The position numbers and the translations under genes were made by a program. 64,000 bases of DNA. Source: Hyperoodon ampullatus. Taxonomy: Eukaryota > Chordata > Mammalia > Artiodactyla > Ziphiidae. The DNA lies in contig OX457071.1 of the NCBI GenBank assembly GCA_949752795.1, forward strand, positions 78,953,983-79,017,982. Reading direction: 5' to 3'. Positions 8,801 through 20,300 of this stretch are shown one piece after another. The number at the start of each line of letters is the position of its first letter. Position 1 is the stretch's first letter. The notes beneath the pieces were generated by a model. That model was given only the letters and a program-made list of their open reading frames with translations, ran no database searches and had not been told where the DNA came from.

Positions 8801-11189
8801 GCGGACGCGCGGGTCAGTGTCCGCGTACGGATTAGGATGAGGGTTCGGCGGAGGCTAAGGTGTGGGGCTGCCGGTGGGTTTCCCTTCCGGGCTAGGGTTA
8901 GGGTTAGGGAACGGCAAGGCTGAGGGCACAGGTGAGGGTGCGGACACGTGCTAGGGTCGGGGCACGTGCGGACGCGCGGGTCAGTGTCCGCGTACGGATT
9001 AGGATGAGGGTACGGCGGAGGCTAAGGTGTGGGGCTGCCGGTGGGTTTCCGTTCCGGGCTAGGGTTAGGGTTAGGGAACGGCAAGGCTGAGGGCACAGGT
9101 GAGGGTGCGGACACGTGCTAGGGTCGGGGCACGTGCGGACGCGCGGGTCAGTGTCCGCGTACGGATTAGGATGAGGGTACGGCGGAGGCTAAGGTGTGGG
9201 GCTGCCGGTGGGTTTCCGTTCCGGGCTAGGGTTAGGGTTAGGGAACGGCAAGGCTGAGGGCACAGGTGAGGGTGCGGACACGTGCTAGGGTCGGGGCACG
9301 TGCGGACGCGCGTGTCAGTGTCCGCGTACGGGTTAGGATGAGGGTTCGGCGGAGGCTAAGGTGTGGGGCTTCCGGTGGGTTTCCCTTCTGGGCTAGGGTT
9401 AGGGTTAGGGAACGGCAAGGCTGAGGGCACAGGTGAGGGTGCGGACACGTGCTAGGGTCGGGGCACGTGCGGACGCGCGGGTCAGTGTCCGCGTACGGAT
9501 TACGATGAGGGTACGGCGGAGGCTAAGGTGTGGGGCTGCCGGTGGGTTTCCGTTCCGGGCTAGGGTTAGGGTTAGGGAACGGCAAGGCTGAGGGCACAGG
9601 TGAGGGTGCGGACACGTGCTAGGGTCGGGGCACGTGCGGACGCACGGGTCAGTGTCCGCGTACGGATGAGGATGAGGGTACGGCGGAGGCTAAGGTGTGG
9701 GGCTGCCGGTGGGTTTCCCTTCCGGGCTAGGGTTAGGGTTAGGGAACGGCAAGGCTGAGGGCACAGGTGAGGGTGCGGACACGTGCTAGGGTCGGGGCAC
9801 GTGCGGACGCGCGTGTCAGTGTCCGCGTACGGATTAGGATGAGGGTACGGCGGAGGCTAAGGTGTGGGGCTGCCGGTGGGTTTCCGTTTTGGGCTAGGGT
9901 TAGGGTTAGGGAACGGCAAGGCTGAGGGCACAGGTGAGGGTGCGGACACGTGCTAGGGTCGGGGCACGTGCGGACGCGCGGGTCAGTGTCCGCGTACGGA
10001 TTAGGGTGAGGGTACGGCGGAGGCTAAGGTGTGGGGCTGCCGGTGGGTTTCCGTTCCTTGCTAGGGTTAGGGTTAGGGAACGGCAAGGCTGAGGGCACAG
10101 GTGAGGGTGCGGACACGTGCTAGGGTCGGGGCACGTGCGGACGCGCGGGTCAGTGTCCGCGTACGGATTAGGATGAGGGTACGGCGGAGGCTAAGGTGTG
10201 GGGCTGCCGGTGGGTTTCCGTTCCGGGCTAGGGTTAGGGTTAGGGAACGGCAAGGCTGAGGGCACAGGTGAGGGTGCGGACACGTGCTAGGGTCGGGGCA
10301 CGTGCGGACGCGCGGGTCAGTGTCCGCGTACGGATTAGGATGAGGGTACGGCGGAGGCTAAGGTGTGGGGCTGCCGGTGGGTTTCCGTTCCGGGCTAGGG
10401 TTAGGGTTAGGGAACGGCAAGGCTGAGGGCACAGGTGAGGGTGCGGACACGTGCTAGGGTCGGGGCACGTGCGGACGCGCGGGTCAGTGTCCGCGTACGG
10501 GTTAGGATGAGGGTTCGGCGGAGGCTAAGGTGTGGGGCTGCCGGTGGGTTTCCCTTCCGGGCTAGGGTTAGGGTTAGGGAACGGCAAGGCTGAGGGCACA
10601 GGTGAGGGTGCGGACACGTGCTAGGGTCGGGGCACGTGAGGACGCGCGGGTCAGTGTCCGCGTACGGATTAGGATGAGGGTACGGCGGAGTCTAAGGTGT
10701 AGGGCTGCCGGTGGGTTTCCCTTCCGGGCTAGGGTTAGGGTTAGGGAACGGCAAGGCTGAGGGCACAGGTGAGGGTGCGGACACGTGCTAGGGTCGGGGC
10801 ACGTGCGGACGCGCGGGTCAGAGTCCGTGTACGGATTAGGATGAGGGTACGGTGGAGGCTAAGGTATGGGGCTGCCGGTGGGTTTCCGTTCCGGGCTAGG
10901 GTTAGGGTTAGGGAACGGCAAGGCTGAGGGCACAGGTGAGGGTCCGGACACGTGCTAGGGTCGGGGCACGTGCGGACGCGCGGGTCAGTGTCCGCGTACG
11001 GATTAGGATGAGGGTTCGGCGGAGGCTAAGGTGTGGGGCTGCCGGTGGGTTTCCCTTCCGGGCTAGGGTTAGGGTTAGGGAACGGCAAGGCTGAGGGGAC
11101 AGGTGACGGTGCGGACACGTACTAGGGTCGGGGCACGTGAGGACGCGCGGGTCAGTGTCCGCGTACGGATTAGGATGAGGGTACGGCGG
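5846..11189 (+). repeat. Higher-order repeat block, copy 2 (32 monomers, 5,344 bp)
   Basis: This is the direct tandem copy of 502-5845. The same markers appear at +5344: GTCAATG near 6811, GGGGCCCGTG near 6955, GGATGCGTGGG near 7300, AGGCTAATG near 8693, CTTCTGGG near 9385, GATTACGATG near 9498 and TTCCTTGCTAGG near 10053. Private differences seen include TCTGCG near 7651, GGGGTACGTG near 7957 and GCGTGTC near 9311. The first monomer (5846-6012) is a junction form. It opens like the monomer that follows the block (AGTCTAAGGTGTAGGG) and ends like monomer 3 (TTCGG). Confidence 0.9.
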
Positions 11190-14100
11190 AGTCTAAGGTG
11201 TAGGGCTGCCGGTGGGTTTCCCTTCCGGGCTAGGGTTAGGGTTAGGGAACGGCAAGGCTGAGGGCACAGGTGAGGGTGCGGACACGTGCTAGGGTCGGGG
11301 CACGTGCGGACGCGCGGGTCAGTGTCCGTGTACGGATTAGGATGAGGGTACGGCGGAGGCTAAGGTGTGGGGCTGCCGGTGGGTTTCCCTTCCGGGCTAG
11401 GGTTAGGGTTAGGGAACGGCAAGGCTGAGGGCACAGGTGAGGGTGCGGACACGTGCTAGGGTCGGGGCACGTGCGGACGCGCGGGTCAGTGTCCGTGTAC
11501 GGATTAGGATGAGGGTACGGCGGAGGCTAAGGTTTGGGGCTGCCGGTGGGTTTCCGTTCCGGGCTAGGGTTAGGGTTAGGGAACGGCAAGGCTGAGGGCA
11601 CAGGTGAGGGTGCGGACACGTGCTGGGGTCGGGGCACGTGCGGACGCGCGGGTCAGTGTCCGCGTACGGATTAGGATGAGGGTACGGCGGAGGCTAAGGT
11701 GTGGGGCTGCCGGTGGGTTTCCTTTCCGGGCTAGGGTTAGGGTTAGGGAACGGCAAGGCTGAGGGCACAGGTGAGGGTGCGGACACGTGCTAGGGTCGGG
11801 GCACGTGCGGACGCGCGGGTCAGTGTCCGCGTACGGATTAGGATGAGGGTACGGCGGAGGCTAAGGTGTGGGGCTGCCGGTGGGGTTCCGTTCCGGGCTA
11901 GGGTTAGGGTTAGGGAACGGCAAGGCTGAGGGCACAGGTGAGGGTGCGGACACGTGCTAGGGTCGGGGCACGTGCGGACGCGCGGGTCAGTGTCCGCGTA
12001 TGGATTAGGATGAGGGTACGGCGGAGGCTAAGGTGTGGGGCTGCCGGTGGGTTTGCCTTCCGGGCTAGGGTTAGGGTTAGGGAACGGCAAGGCTGAGGGC
12101 ACAGGTGAGGGTGCGGACACGTGCTAGGGTCGGGGCACGTGCGGACGCGCGGGTCAGAGTCCGCGTACGGATTAGGATGAGGGTACGGTGGAGGCTAAGG
12201 TATGGGGCTGCCGGTGGGTTTCCGTTCCGGGCTAGGGTTAGGGTTAGGGAATGGCAAGGCTGAGGGCACAGGTGAGGGTCCGGACACGTGCTAGGGTCGG
12301 GGCACGTGCGGACGCGCGGGTCAGTGTCCGCGTACGGATTAGGATGAGGGTTCGGCGGAGGCTAAGGTGTGGGGCTGCCGGTGGGTTTCCCTTCCGGGCT
12401 AGGGTTAGGGTTAGGGAACGGCAAGGCTGAGGGGACAGGTGACGGTGCGGACACGTACTAGGGTCGGGGCACGTGAGGACGCGTGGGTCAGTGTCCGCGT
12501 ACGGATTAGGATGAGGGTACGGCGGAGTCTAAGGTGTAGGGCTGCTGGTGGGTTTCCCTTCCGGGCTAGGGTTAGGGTTAGGGAACGGCAAGGCTGAGGG
12601 CACAGGTGAGGGTGCGGACACGTGCTAGGGTCGGGGCACGTGCGGACGCGCGGGTCAGAGTCCGCGTACGGATTAGGATGAGGGTACGGTGGAGGCTAAG
12701 GTATGGGGCTGTCGGTGGGTTTCCGTTCCGGGCTAGGGTTAGGGTTAGGGAACGGCAAGGCTGAGGGCACAGGTGAGGGTCCGGACACGTGCTAAGGTCG
12801 GGGCACGTGCGGACGCGCGGGTCAGTGTCCGCGTACGGATTAGGATGAGGGTTCGGCGGAGGCTAAGGTGTGGGGCTGCCGGTGGGTTTCCCTTCCGGGC
12901 TAGGGTCAGGGTTAGGGAACGGCAAGGCTGAGGGGACAGGTGACGGTGCGGACACGTACTAGGGTCGGGGCACGTGAGGACGCGCGGGTCAGTGTCTGCG
13001 TACGGATTAGGATGAGGGTACGGCGGAGTCTAAGGTGTAGGGCTGCCGGTGGGTTTCCCTTCCGGGCTAGGGTTAGGGTTAGGGAACGGCAAGGCTGAGG
13101 GCACAGGTGAGGGTGCGGACACGTGCTAGGGTCGGGGCACGTGCGGACGCGCGTGTCAGTATCCGCGTACGGATTAGGATGAGGGTACGGCGGAGGCTAA
13201 GGTGTGGGGCTGCCGGTGGGTTTCCCTTCCGGGCTAGGGTTAGGTTTAGGGAACGGCAAGGCTGAGGGCACAGGTGAGGGTGCGGACACGTGCTAGGGTC
13301 GGGGCACGTGCGGACGCGCGGGTCAGTGTCCGCGTACGGATTAGGATGAGGGTACGGCGGAGGCTAAGGTGTGGGGCTGCCGGTGGTTTTCCGTTCCGGG
13401 CTAGGGTTAGGGTTAGGGAACGGCAAGGCTGAGGGCACAGGTGAGGGTGCGGACACGTGCTAGGGTCGGGGCACGTGCGGACGCGTGGGTCAGTGTCCGC
13501 GTACGGATTAGGATGAGGGTACGGCGGAGGCTAAGGTGTGGGGCTGCCGGTGGGTTTCCGTTCCGGGCTAGGGTTAGGGTTAGGGAACGGCAAGGCTGAG
13601 GGCACAGGTGAGTGTGCGGACACGTGCTAGGGTCGGGGAACGTGCGGACGCGCGGGTCAGTGTCCGCGTACGGATTAGGATGAGGGTACGGCGCAGTCTA
13701 AGGTGTAGGGCTGCCGGTGGGTTTCCCTTCCGGGCTAGGGTTAGGGTTAGGGAACGGCAAGGCTGAGGGCACAGGTGAGGGTGCGGACACGTGCTAGGGT
13801 CGGGGCACGTGCGGACGCGCGGGTCAGTGTCCGCGTACGGATTAGGATGAGGGTACGGCGGAGGCTAAGGTGTGGGGCTGCCGGTGGGTTTCCGTTCCGG
13901 GCTAGGGTTAGGGTTAGCGAACGGCAAGGCTGAGGGCACAGGTGAGGGTGCGGACACGTGCTAGGGTCGGGGCACGTGCGGACGCGCGGGTCAGTGTCCG
14001 CGTATGGATTAGGATGAGGGTACGGCGGAGGCTAAGGTGTGGGGCTGCCGGTGGGTTTCCGTTCCGGGCTAGGGTTAGGGTTAGGGAACGGCAAGGCTGA

Positions 14101-14696
14101 GGGCACAGGTGAGGGTGCGGACACGTGCTAGGGTCGGGGCACGTGCGGACGCGCGGGTCAGTGTCCGCGTACGGATTAGGATGAGGGTACGGCGGAGGCT
14201 AAGGTGTGGGGCTGCCGGTGGGTTTCCGTTCCGGGCTAGGGTTAGGGTTAGGGAACGGCAAGGCTGAGGGCACAGGTGAGGGTGCAGACACGTGCTAGGG
14301 TCGGGGCACGTGCGGACGCGCGTGTCAGTGTCCGCGTACGGATTAGGATGAGGGTACGGCGGAGGCTAAGGTGTGGGGCTGCCGGTGGGTTTCCGTGTTG
14401 GGCTAGGGTTAGGGTTAGGGAACGGCAAGGCTGAGGGCACAGGTGAGGGTGCGGACACGTGCTAGGGTCGGGGCACGTGCGGACGCGCGGGACAGTGTCC
14501 GCGTACGGATTAGGATGAGGGTACGGCGGAGGCTAAGGTGTGGGGCTGCCGGTGGGTTTCCCTTCCGGGCTAGGGTTAGGGTTAGGGAACGGCAAGGCTG
14601 AGGGCACAGGTGAGGGTGCGGACACGTGCTAGGGTCGGGGCACGTGCGGACGCGCGGGTCAATGTCCGCGTACGGATTAGGATGAGGGTACGGCGG
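11190..14696 (+). repeat. Satellite segment whose order is reused downstream (monomers 67-87)
   Basis: This segment carries the series GGTTTGGGG with GCTGGGGTCG (11531-11628), GGGGTTCCG (near 11883), GTTTGCCTTCC (near 12051), GAATGGC (near 12249), GCTGCTGG (near 12541), GCTGTCGG (near 12708), TAGGTTTAGG (13241), GGTTTTCCG (near 13384), GGGGAACGTG (near 13635), GGCGCAGTC (near 13690) and GCGGGACAG (near 14486). Most of this order reappears at 21043-24716 and 27890-32900, each time at whole-monomer offsets. One monomer, 13027-13193, is a fusion relative to the other copies. Confidence 0.85.
13027..13193 (+). repeat. Chimeric monomer formed by in-register loss of one unit
   Basis: Its left part (AGTCTAAGGTGTAGGG, TTTCCCTTCC) matches the monomer at 22880, and its right part (GCGTGTCAGTATCC) matches the next monomer, which begins at 23047. 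In the related segments at 22880-23213, 30896-31229, 40415-40748 and 49767-50100 these halves sit in two separate adjacent monomers. A single 167-bp deletion with its breakpoint between about positions 40 and 127 of the monomer explains the fusion. A reverse duplication in an ancestor of the other four is possible but less simple. Confidence 0.8.
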
Positions 14697-16032
14697 AGTC
14701 TAAGGTGTAGGGCTGCCGGTGGGTTTCCCTTCCGGGCTAGGGTTAGGGTTAGGGAACGGCAAGGCTGAGGGCACAGGTGAGGGTGCGGACACGTGCTAGG
14801 GTCGGGGCCCGTGCGGACGCGCGGGTCAGTGTCCGTGTACGGATTAGGCTGAGGGTACGGCGGAGGCTAAGGTGTGGGGCTGCCGGTGGGTTTCCGTTCC
14901 GGGCTAGGGTTAGGGTTAGGGAACGGCAAGGCTGAGGGCACAGGTGAGGGTGCGGACACGTGCTAGGGTCGGGGCACGTGCGGACGCGCGGGTCAGTGTC
15001 CGCGTACGGATTAGGATGAGGGTACGGCGGAGGCTAAGGTGTGGGGCTGCCGGTAGGTTTCCGTTCCGGGCTAGGGTTAGGGTTAGGGAACGGCAAGGCT
15101 GAGGGCACAGGTGAGGGTGCGGACACGTGCTAGGGTCGGGGCACGTGCGGACGCGTGGGTCAGTGTCCGCGTACGGATTAGGATGAGGGTACGGCGGAGG
15201 CTAAGGTGTGGGGCTGCCGGTGGGGTTCCGTTCCGGGCTAGGGTTAGGGTTAGGGAACGGCAAGGCTGAGGGCACAGGTGAGGGTGCGGACACGTGCTAG
15301 GGTCGGGGCACGTGCGGACGCGCGTGTCAGTGTCCGCGTACGGATTAGGATGAGGGTACGGTGGAGGCTAAGGTGTGGGGCTGCCGGTGGGTTTCCCTTC
15401 CGGGCTAGGGTTAGGGTTAGGGAACGGCAAGGCTGAGGGCACAGGTGAGGGTGCGGACACGTGCTAGGGTCGGGGCACGTGCGGACGCGCGGGTCAGTGT
15501 CCGCGTACGGATTAGGATGAGGGTTCGGCGGAGGCTAAGGTGTGGGGCTGCCGGTGGGTTCCCGTTCCGGGCTAGGGTTAGGGTTAGGGAACGGCAAGGC
15601 TGAGGGCACAGGTGAGGGTGCGGACACGTGCTAGGGTCGGGGCACGTGCGGACGCGCGGGTCAGTGTCCGCGTACGGATTAGGATGAGGGTACGGCGGAG
15701 TCTAAGGTTTGGGGCTGCCGGTGGGTTTCCGTTCCGGGCTAGGGTTAGGGTTAGCGAACGGCAAGGCTGAGGGCACAGGTGAGGGTGCGGACACGTGCTA
15801 GGGTCGGGGCACGTGCGGACGCGCGGGTCAGTGTCCGCGTACGGATTAGGATGAGGGTACGGCGGAGGCTAAGGTGTGGGGCTGCCGGTGGGTTTCCGTT
15901 CCGGGCTAGGGTTAGGGTTAGGGAACGGCAAGGCTGAGGGCACAGGTGAGGGTGCGGACACGTGCTAGGGTCGGGGCACGTGCGGACGCGCGGGTCAGTG
16001 TCCGCGTACGGATTAGGATGAGGGTACGGCGG
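14697..16032 (+). repeat. Eight-monomer tandem duplication, copy 1 (1,336 bp)
   Basis: The ordered variants are GGGGCCCGTG with ATTAGGCTGAGG (near 14849), CCGGTAGGTTT (near 15051), GGTGGGGTTCC with GCGTGTC and GGTGGAGG, TTCGG, GGGTTCCCG (near 15558), then AGTCTAAGGTTTGG (15699) with TTAGCGAAC. The same series follows immediately at 16033. The GGATTAGGCT marker is at 14841 and 16177, exactly 1336 bp apart. Confidence 0.88.
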
Positions 16033-17368
16033 AGGCTAAGGTGTGGGGCTGCCGGTGGGTTTCCCTTCCGGGCTAGGGTTAGGGTTAGGGAACGGCAAGG
16101 CTGAGGGCACAGGTGAGGGTGCGGACACGTGCTAGGGTCGGGGCCCGTGCGGACGCGCGGGTCAGTGTCCGTGTACGGATTAGGCTGAGGGTACGGCGGA
16201 GGCTAAGGTGTGGGGCTGCCGGTGGGTTTCCGTTCCGGGCTAGGGTTAGGGTTAGGGAACGGCAAGGCTGAGGGCACAGGTGAGGGTGCGGACACGTGCT
16301 AGGGTCGGGGCACGTGCGGACGCGCGGGTCAGTGTCCGCGTACGGATTAGGATGAGGGTACGGCGGAGGCTAAGGTGTGGGGCTGCCGGTAGGTTTCCGT
16401 TCCGGGCTAGGGTTAGGGTTAGGGAACGGCAAGGCTGAGGGCACAGGTGAGGGTGCGGACACGTGCTAGGGTCGGGGCACGTGCGGACGCGTGGGTCAGT
16501 GTCCGCGTACGGATTAGGATGAGGGTACGGCGGAGGCTAAGGTGTGGGGCTGCCGGTGGGGTTCCGTTCCGGGCTAGGGTTAGGGTTAGGGAACGGCAAG
16601 GCTGAGGGCACAGGTGAGGGTGCGGACACGTGCTAGGGTCGGGGCACGTGCGGACGCGCGTGTCAGTGTCCGCGTACGGATTAGGATGAGGGTACGGTGG
16701 AGGCTAAGGTGTGGGGCTGCCGGTGGGTTTCCCTTCCGGGCTAGGGTTAGGGTTAGGGAACGGCAAGGCTGAGGGCACAGGTGAGGGTGCGGACACGTGC
16801 TAGGGTCGGGGCACGTGCGGACGCGCGGGTCAGTGTCCGCGTACGGATTAGGATGAGGGTTCGGCGGAGGCTAAGGTGTGGGGCTGCCGGTGGGTTCCCG
16901 TTCCGGGCTAGGGTTAGGGTTAGGGAACGGCAAGGCTGAGGGCACAGGTGAGGGTGCGGACACGTGCTAGGGTCGGGGCACGTGCGGACGCGCGGGTCAG
17001 TGTCCGCGTACGGATTAGGATGAGGGTACGGCGGAGTCTAAGGTTTGGGGCTGCCGGTGGGTTTCCGTTCCGGGCTAGGGTTAGGGTTAGCGAACGGCAA
17101 GGCTGAGGGCACAGGTGAGGGTGCGGACACGTGCTAGGGTCGGGGCACGTGCGGACGCGCGGGTCAGTGTCCGCGTACGGATTAGGATGAGGGTACGGCG
17201 GAGGCTAAGGTGTGGGGCTGCCGGTGGGTTTCCGTTCCGGGCTAGGGTTAGGGTTAGGGAACGGCAAGGCTGAGGGCACAGGTGAGGGTGCGGACACGTG
17301 CTAGGGTCGGGGCACGTGCGGACGCGCGGGTCAGTGTCCGCGTACGGATTAGGATGAGGGTACGGCGG
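16033..17368 (+). repeat. Eight-monomer tandem duplication, copy 2 (1,336 bp)
   Basis: This repeats 14697-16032 with the same markers in order. Its first monomer opens as AGGCTAAGGTGTGGGG rather than the AGTCTAAGGTGTAGGG of copy 1, so the junction lies inside that monomer before GGGGCCCGTG. The right end overlaps the start (17035) of the large segment that recurs at 34069. Confidence 0.85.
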
Positions 17369-20300
17369 AGGCTAAGGTGTGGGGCTGCCGGTGGGTTTCC
17401 CTTCCGTGCTAGGGTTAGGGTTAGGGAACGGCAAGGCTGAGGGCACAGGTGAGGGTGCGGACACGTGCTAGGGTCGGGGCACGTGCGGACGCGCGGGTCA
17501 GTGTCCGCGTACGGATTAGGATGAGGGTACGGCGGAGGCTAAGGTGTGGGGCTGCCGGTGGGTTTCCGTTCCGGGCTAGGGTTAGGGTTAGGGAACGGCA
17601 AGGCTGAGGGCACAGGTGAGGGTGCGGACACGTGCTAGGGTCGGGGCACGTGCGGACGCGCGGGTCAGTGTCCGCGTACGGATTAGGATGAGGGTTCGGC
17701 GGAGGCTAAGGTGTGGGGCTGCCGGTGGGTTTCCGTTCCGGGCTAGGGTTAGGGTTAGGGAACGGCAAGGCTGAGGGCACAGGTGAGGGTGCGGACACGT
17801 GCTAGGGTCGGGGCACGTGCGGACGCGCGGGTCAGTGTCCGCGTACGGATTAGGATGAGGGTACGGCGGAGGCCAAGGTGTGGGGCTGCCGGTGTGTTTC
17901 CCTTCCGGGCTAGGGTTAGGGTTAGGGAACGGCAAGGCTGAGGGCACAGGTGAGGGTGCGGACACGTGGTAGGGTCGGGGCACGTGCGGACGCGCGTGTC
18001 AGTGTCCGCGTACGGATTAGGATGAGGGTACGGCGGAGGCTAAGGTGTGGGGCTGCCGGTGGGTTTCCGTTTTGGGCTAGGGTTAGGGTTAGGGAACGGC
18101 AAGGCTGAGGGCACAGGTGAGGGTGCGGACACGTGCTAGGGTCGGGGCACGTGCGGACGCGCGGGTCAGTGTCCGTGTACGGATTAGGATGAGGGTACGG
18201 CGGAGGCTAAGGTGTGGGGCTGCCGGTGGGTTTCCCTTCCGGGCTAGGGTTAGGGTTAGGGAACGGCAAGGCTGAGGGCACAGGTGAGGGTGCGGACACG
18301 TGCTAGGGTCGGGGCACGTGCGGACGCGCGGGTCAGTGTCCGTGTACGGATTAGGATGAGGGTACGGCGGAGGCTAAGGTGTGGGGCTGCCGGTGGGTTT
18401 CCCTTCCGGGCTAGGGTTAGGGTTAGGGAACGGCAAGGCTGAGGGCACAGGTGAGGGTGCGGACACGTGCTAGGGTCGGGGCACGTGCGGACGCGCGGGT
18501 CAGTGTCCGCGTATGGATTAGGATGAGGGTACGGCGGAGGCTAATGTGTGGGGCTGCCGGTGTGTTTCCGTTCCGGGCTAGGGTTAGGGTTAGGGAACGG
18601 CAAGGCTGAGGGCACAGGTGAGGGTGCGGACACGTGCTAGGGTCGGGGCACGTGCGGACGCGCGGGTCAGTGTCCGCGTACGGATTAGGATGAGGGTTCG
18701 GCGGAGGCTAAGGTGTGGGGCTGCCGGTGGGTTTCCGTTCCGGGCTAGGGTTAGGGTTAGGGAACGGCAAGGCTGAGGGCACAGGTGAGGGTGCGGACAC
18801 GTGCTAGGGTCGGGGCACGTGCGGACGCGCGGGTCAGTGTCCGCGTACGGATTAGGATGAGGGTACGGCGGAGGCTAAGGTGTGGGGCTGCCGGTGGGTT
18901 TCCGTTCCGGGCTAGGGTTAGGGTTAGGGAACGGCAAGGCTGAGGGCACAGGTGAGGGTGCGGACACGTGCTAGGGTCGGGGCACGTGCGGACGCGCGGG
19001 TCAGTGTCCGCGTACGGATTAGGATGCGGGTACGGCGGAGGCTAAGGTGTGGGGCTGCCGGTGGGTTTCCGTTCCGGGCTAGGGTTAGGGTTAGGGAACG
19101 GCAAGGCTGAGGGCACAGGTGAGGGTGCGGACACGTGCTAGGGTCGGGGCACGTGCGGACGCGCGGGTCAGTGTCCGCGTACGGGTTAGGATGAGGGTTC
19201 GGCGGAGGCTAAGGTGTGGGGCTGCCGGTGGGTTTCCCTTCCGGGCTAGGGTTAGGGTTAGGGAACGGCAAGGCTGAGGGCACAGGTGAGGGTGCGGACA
19301 CGTGCTAGGGTCGGGGCACGTGCGGACGCGCGGGTCAGTGTCCGTGTACGGATTACGATGAGGGTACGGCGGAGGCTAAGGTGTGGGGCTGCCGGTGGGT
19401 TTCCGTTCCGGGCTAGGGTTAGGGTTAGGGAACGGCAAGGCTGAGGGCACAGGTGAGGGTGCGGACACGTGCTAGGGTCGGGGCACGTGCGGACGCACGG
19501 GTCAGTGTCCGCGTACGGATTAGGATGAGGGTACGGCGGAGGCTAAGGTGTGGGGCTGCCGGTGGGTTTCCCTTCCGGGCTAGGGTTAGGGTTAGGGAAC
19601 GGCAAGGCTGAGGGCACAGGTGAGGGTGCGGACACGTGCTAGGGTCGGGGCACGTGCGGACGCGCGTGTCAGTGTCCGCGTACGGATTAGGATGAGGGTA
19701 CGGCGGAGGCTAAGGTGTGGGGCTGCCGGTGGGTTTCCGTTTTGGGCTAGGGTTAGGGTTAGGGAACGGCAAGGCTGAGGGCACAGGTGAGGGTGCGGAC
19801 ACGTGCTAGGGTCAGGGCACGTGCGGACGCGCGGGTCAGTGTCCGCGTACGGATTAGGGTGAGGGTACGGCGGAGGCTAAGGTGTGGGGCTGCCGGTGGG
19901 TTTCCGTTCCTTGCTAGGGTTAGGGTTAGGGAACGGCAAGGCTGAGGGCACAGGTGAGGGTCCGGACACGTGCTAGGGTCGGGGCACGTGCGGACGCGCG
20001 GGTCAGTGTCCGCGTACGGATTAGGATGAGGGTACGGCGGAGGCTAAGGTGTGGGGCTGCCGGTGGGTTTCCGTTCCGGGCTAGGGTTAGGGTTAGGGAA
20101 CGGCAAGGCTGAGGGCACAGGTGAGGGTGCGGACACGTGCTAGGGTCGGGGCACGTGCGGACGCGCGGGTCAGTGTCCACGTACGGATTAGGATGAGGGT
20201 ACGGCGGAGGCTAAGGTGTGGGGCTGCCGGTGGGTTTCCGTTCCGGGCTAGGGTTAGGGTTAGGGAACGGCAAGGCTGAGGGCACAGGTGAGGGTGCGGA

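Noticed and set aside
502..11189. Duplicated blocks as a pure assembly error
   Set aside because: The copies carry private differences and different flanking orders, and many independent duplications of different sizes are present. An artefact in any single block cannot be excluded without the reads.
17588..17983. 131-residue minus-strand reading frame, identical at 34622-35017
   Set aside because: It is satellite sequence read through two and a third monomers. The first codon is GTG, the protein is low-complexity with a six-base rhythm, and it ends at the TAA of CCCTAA in the telomeric block. The identity of the two copies reflects the 17,034-bp duplication, not protein conservation.
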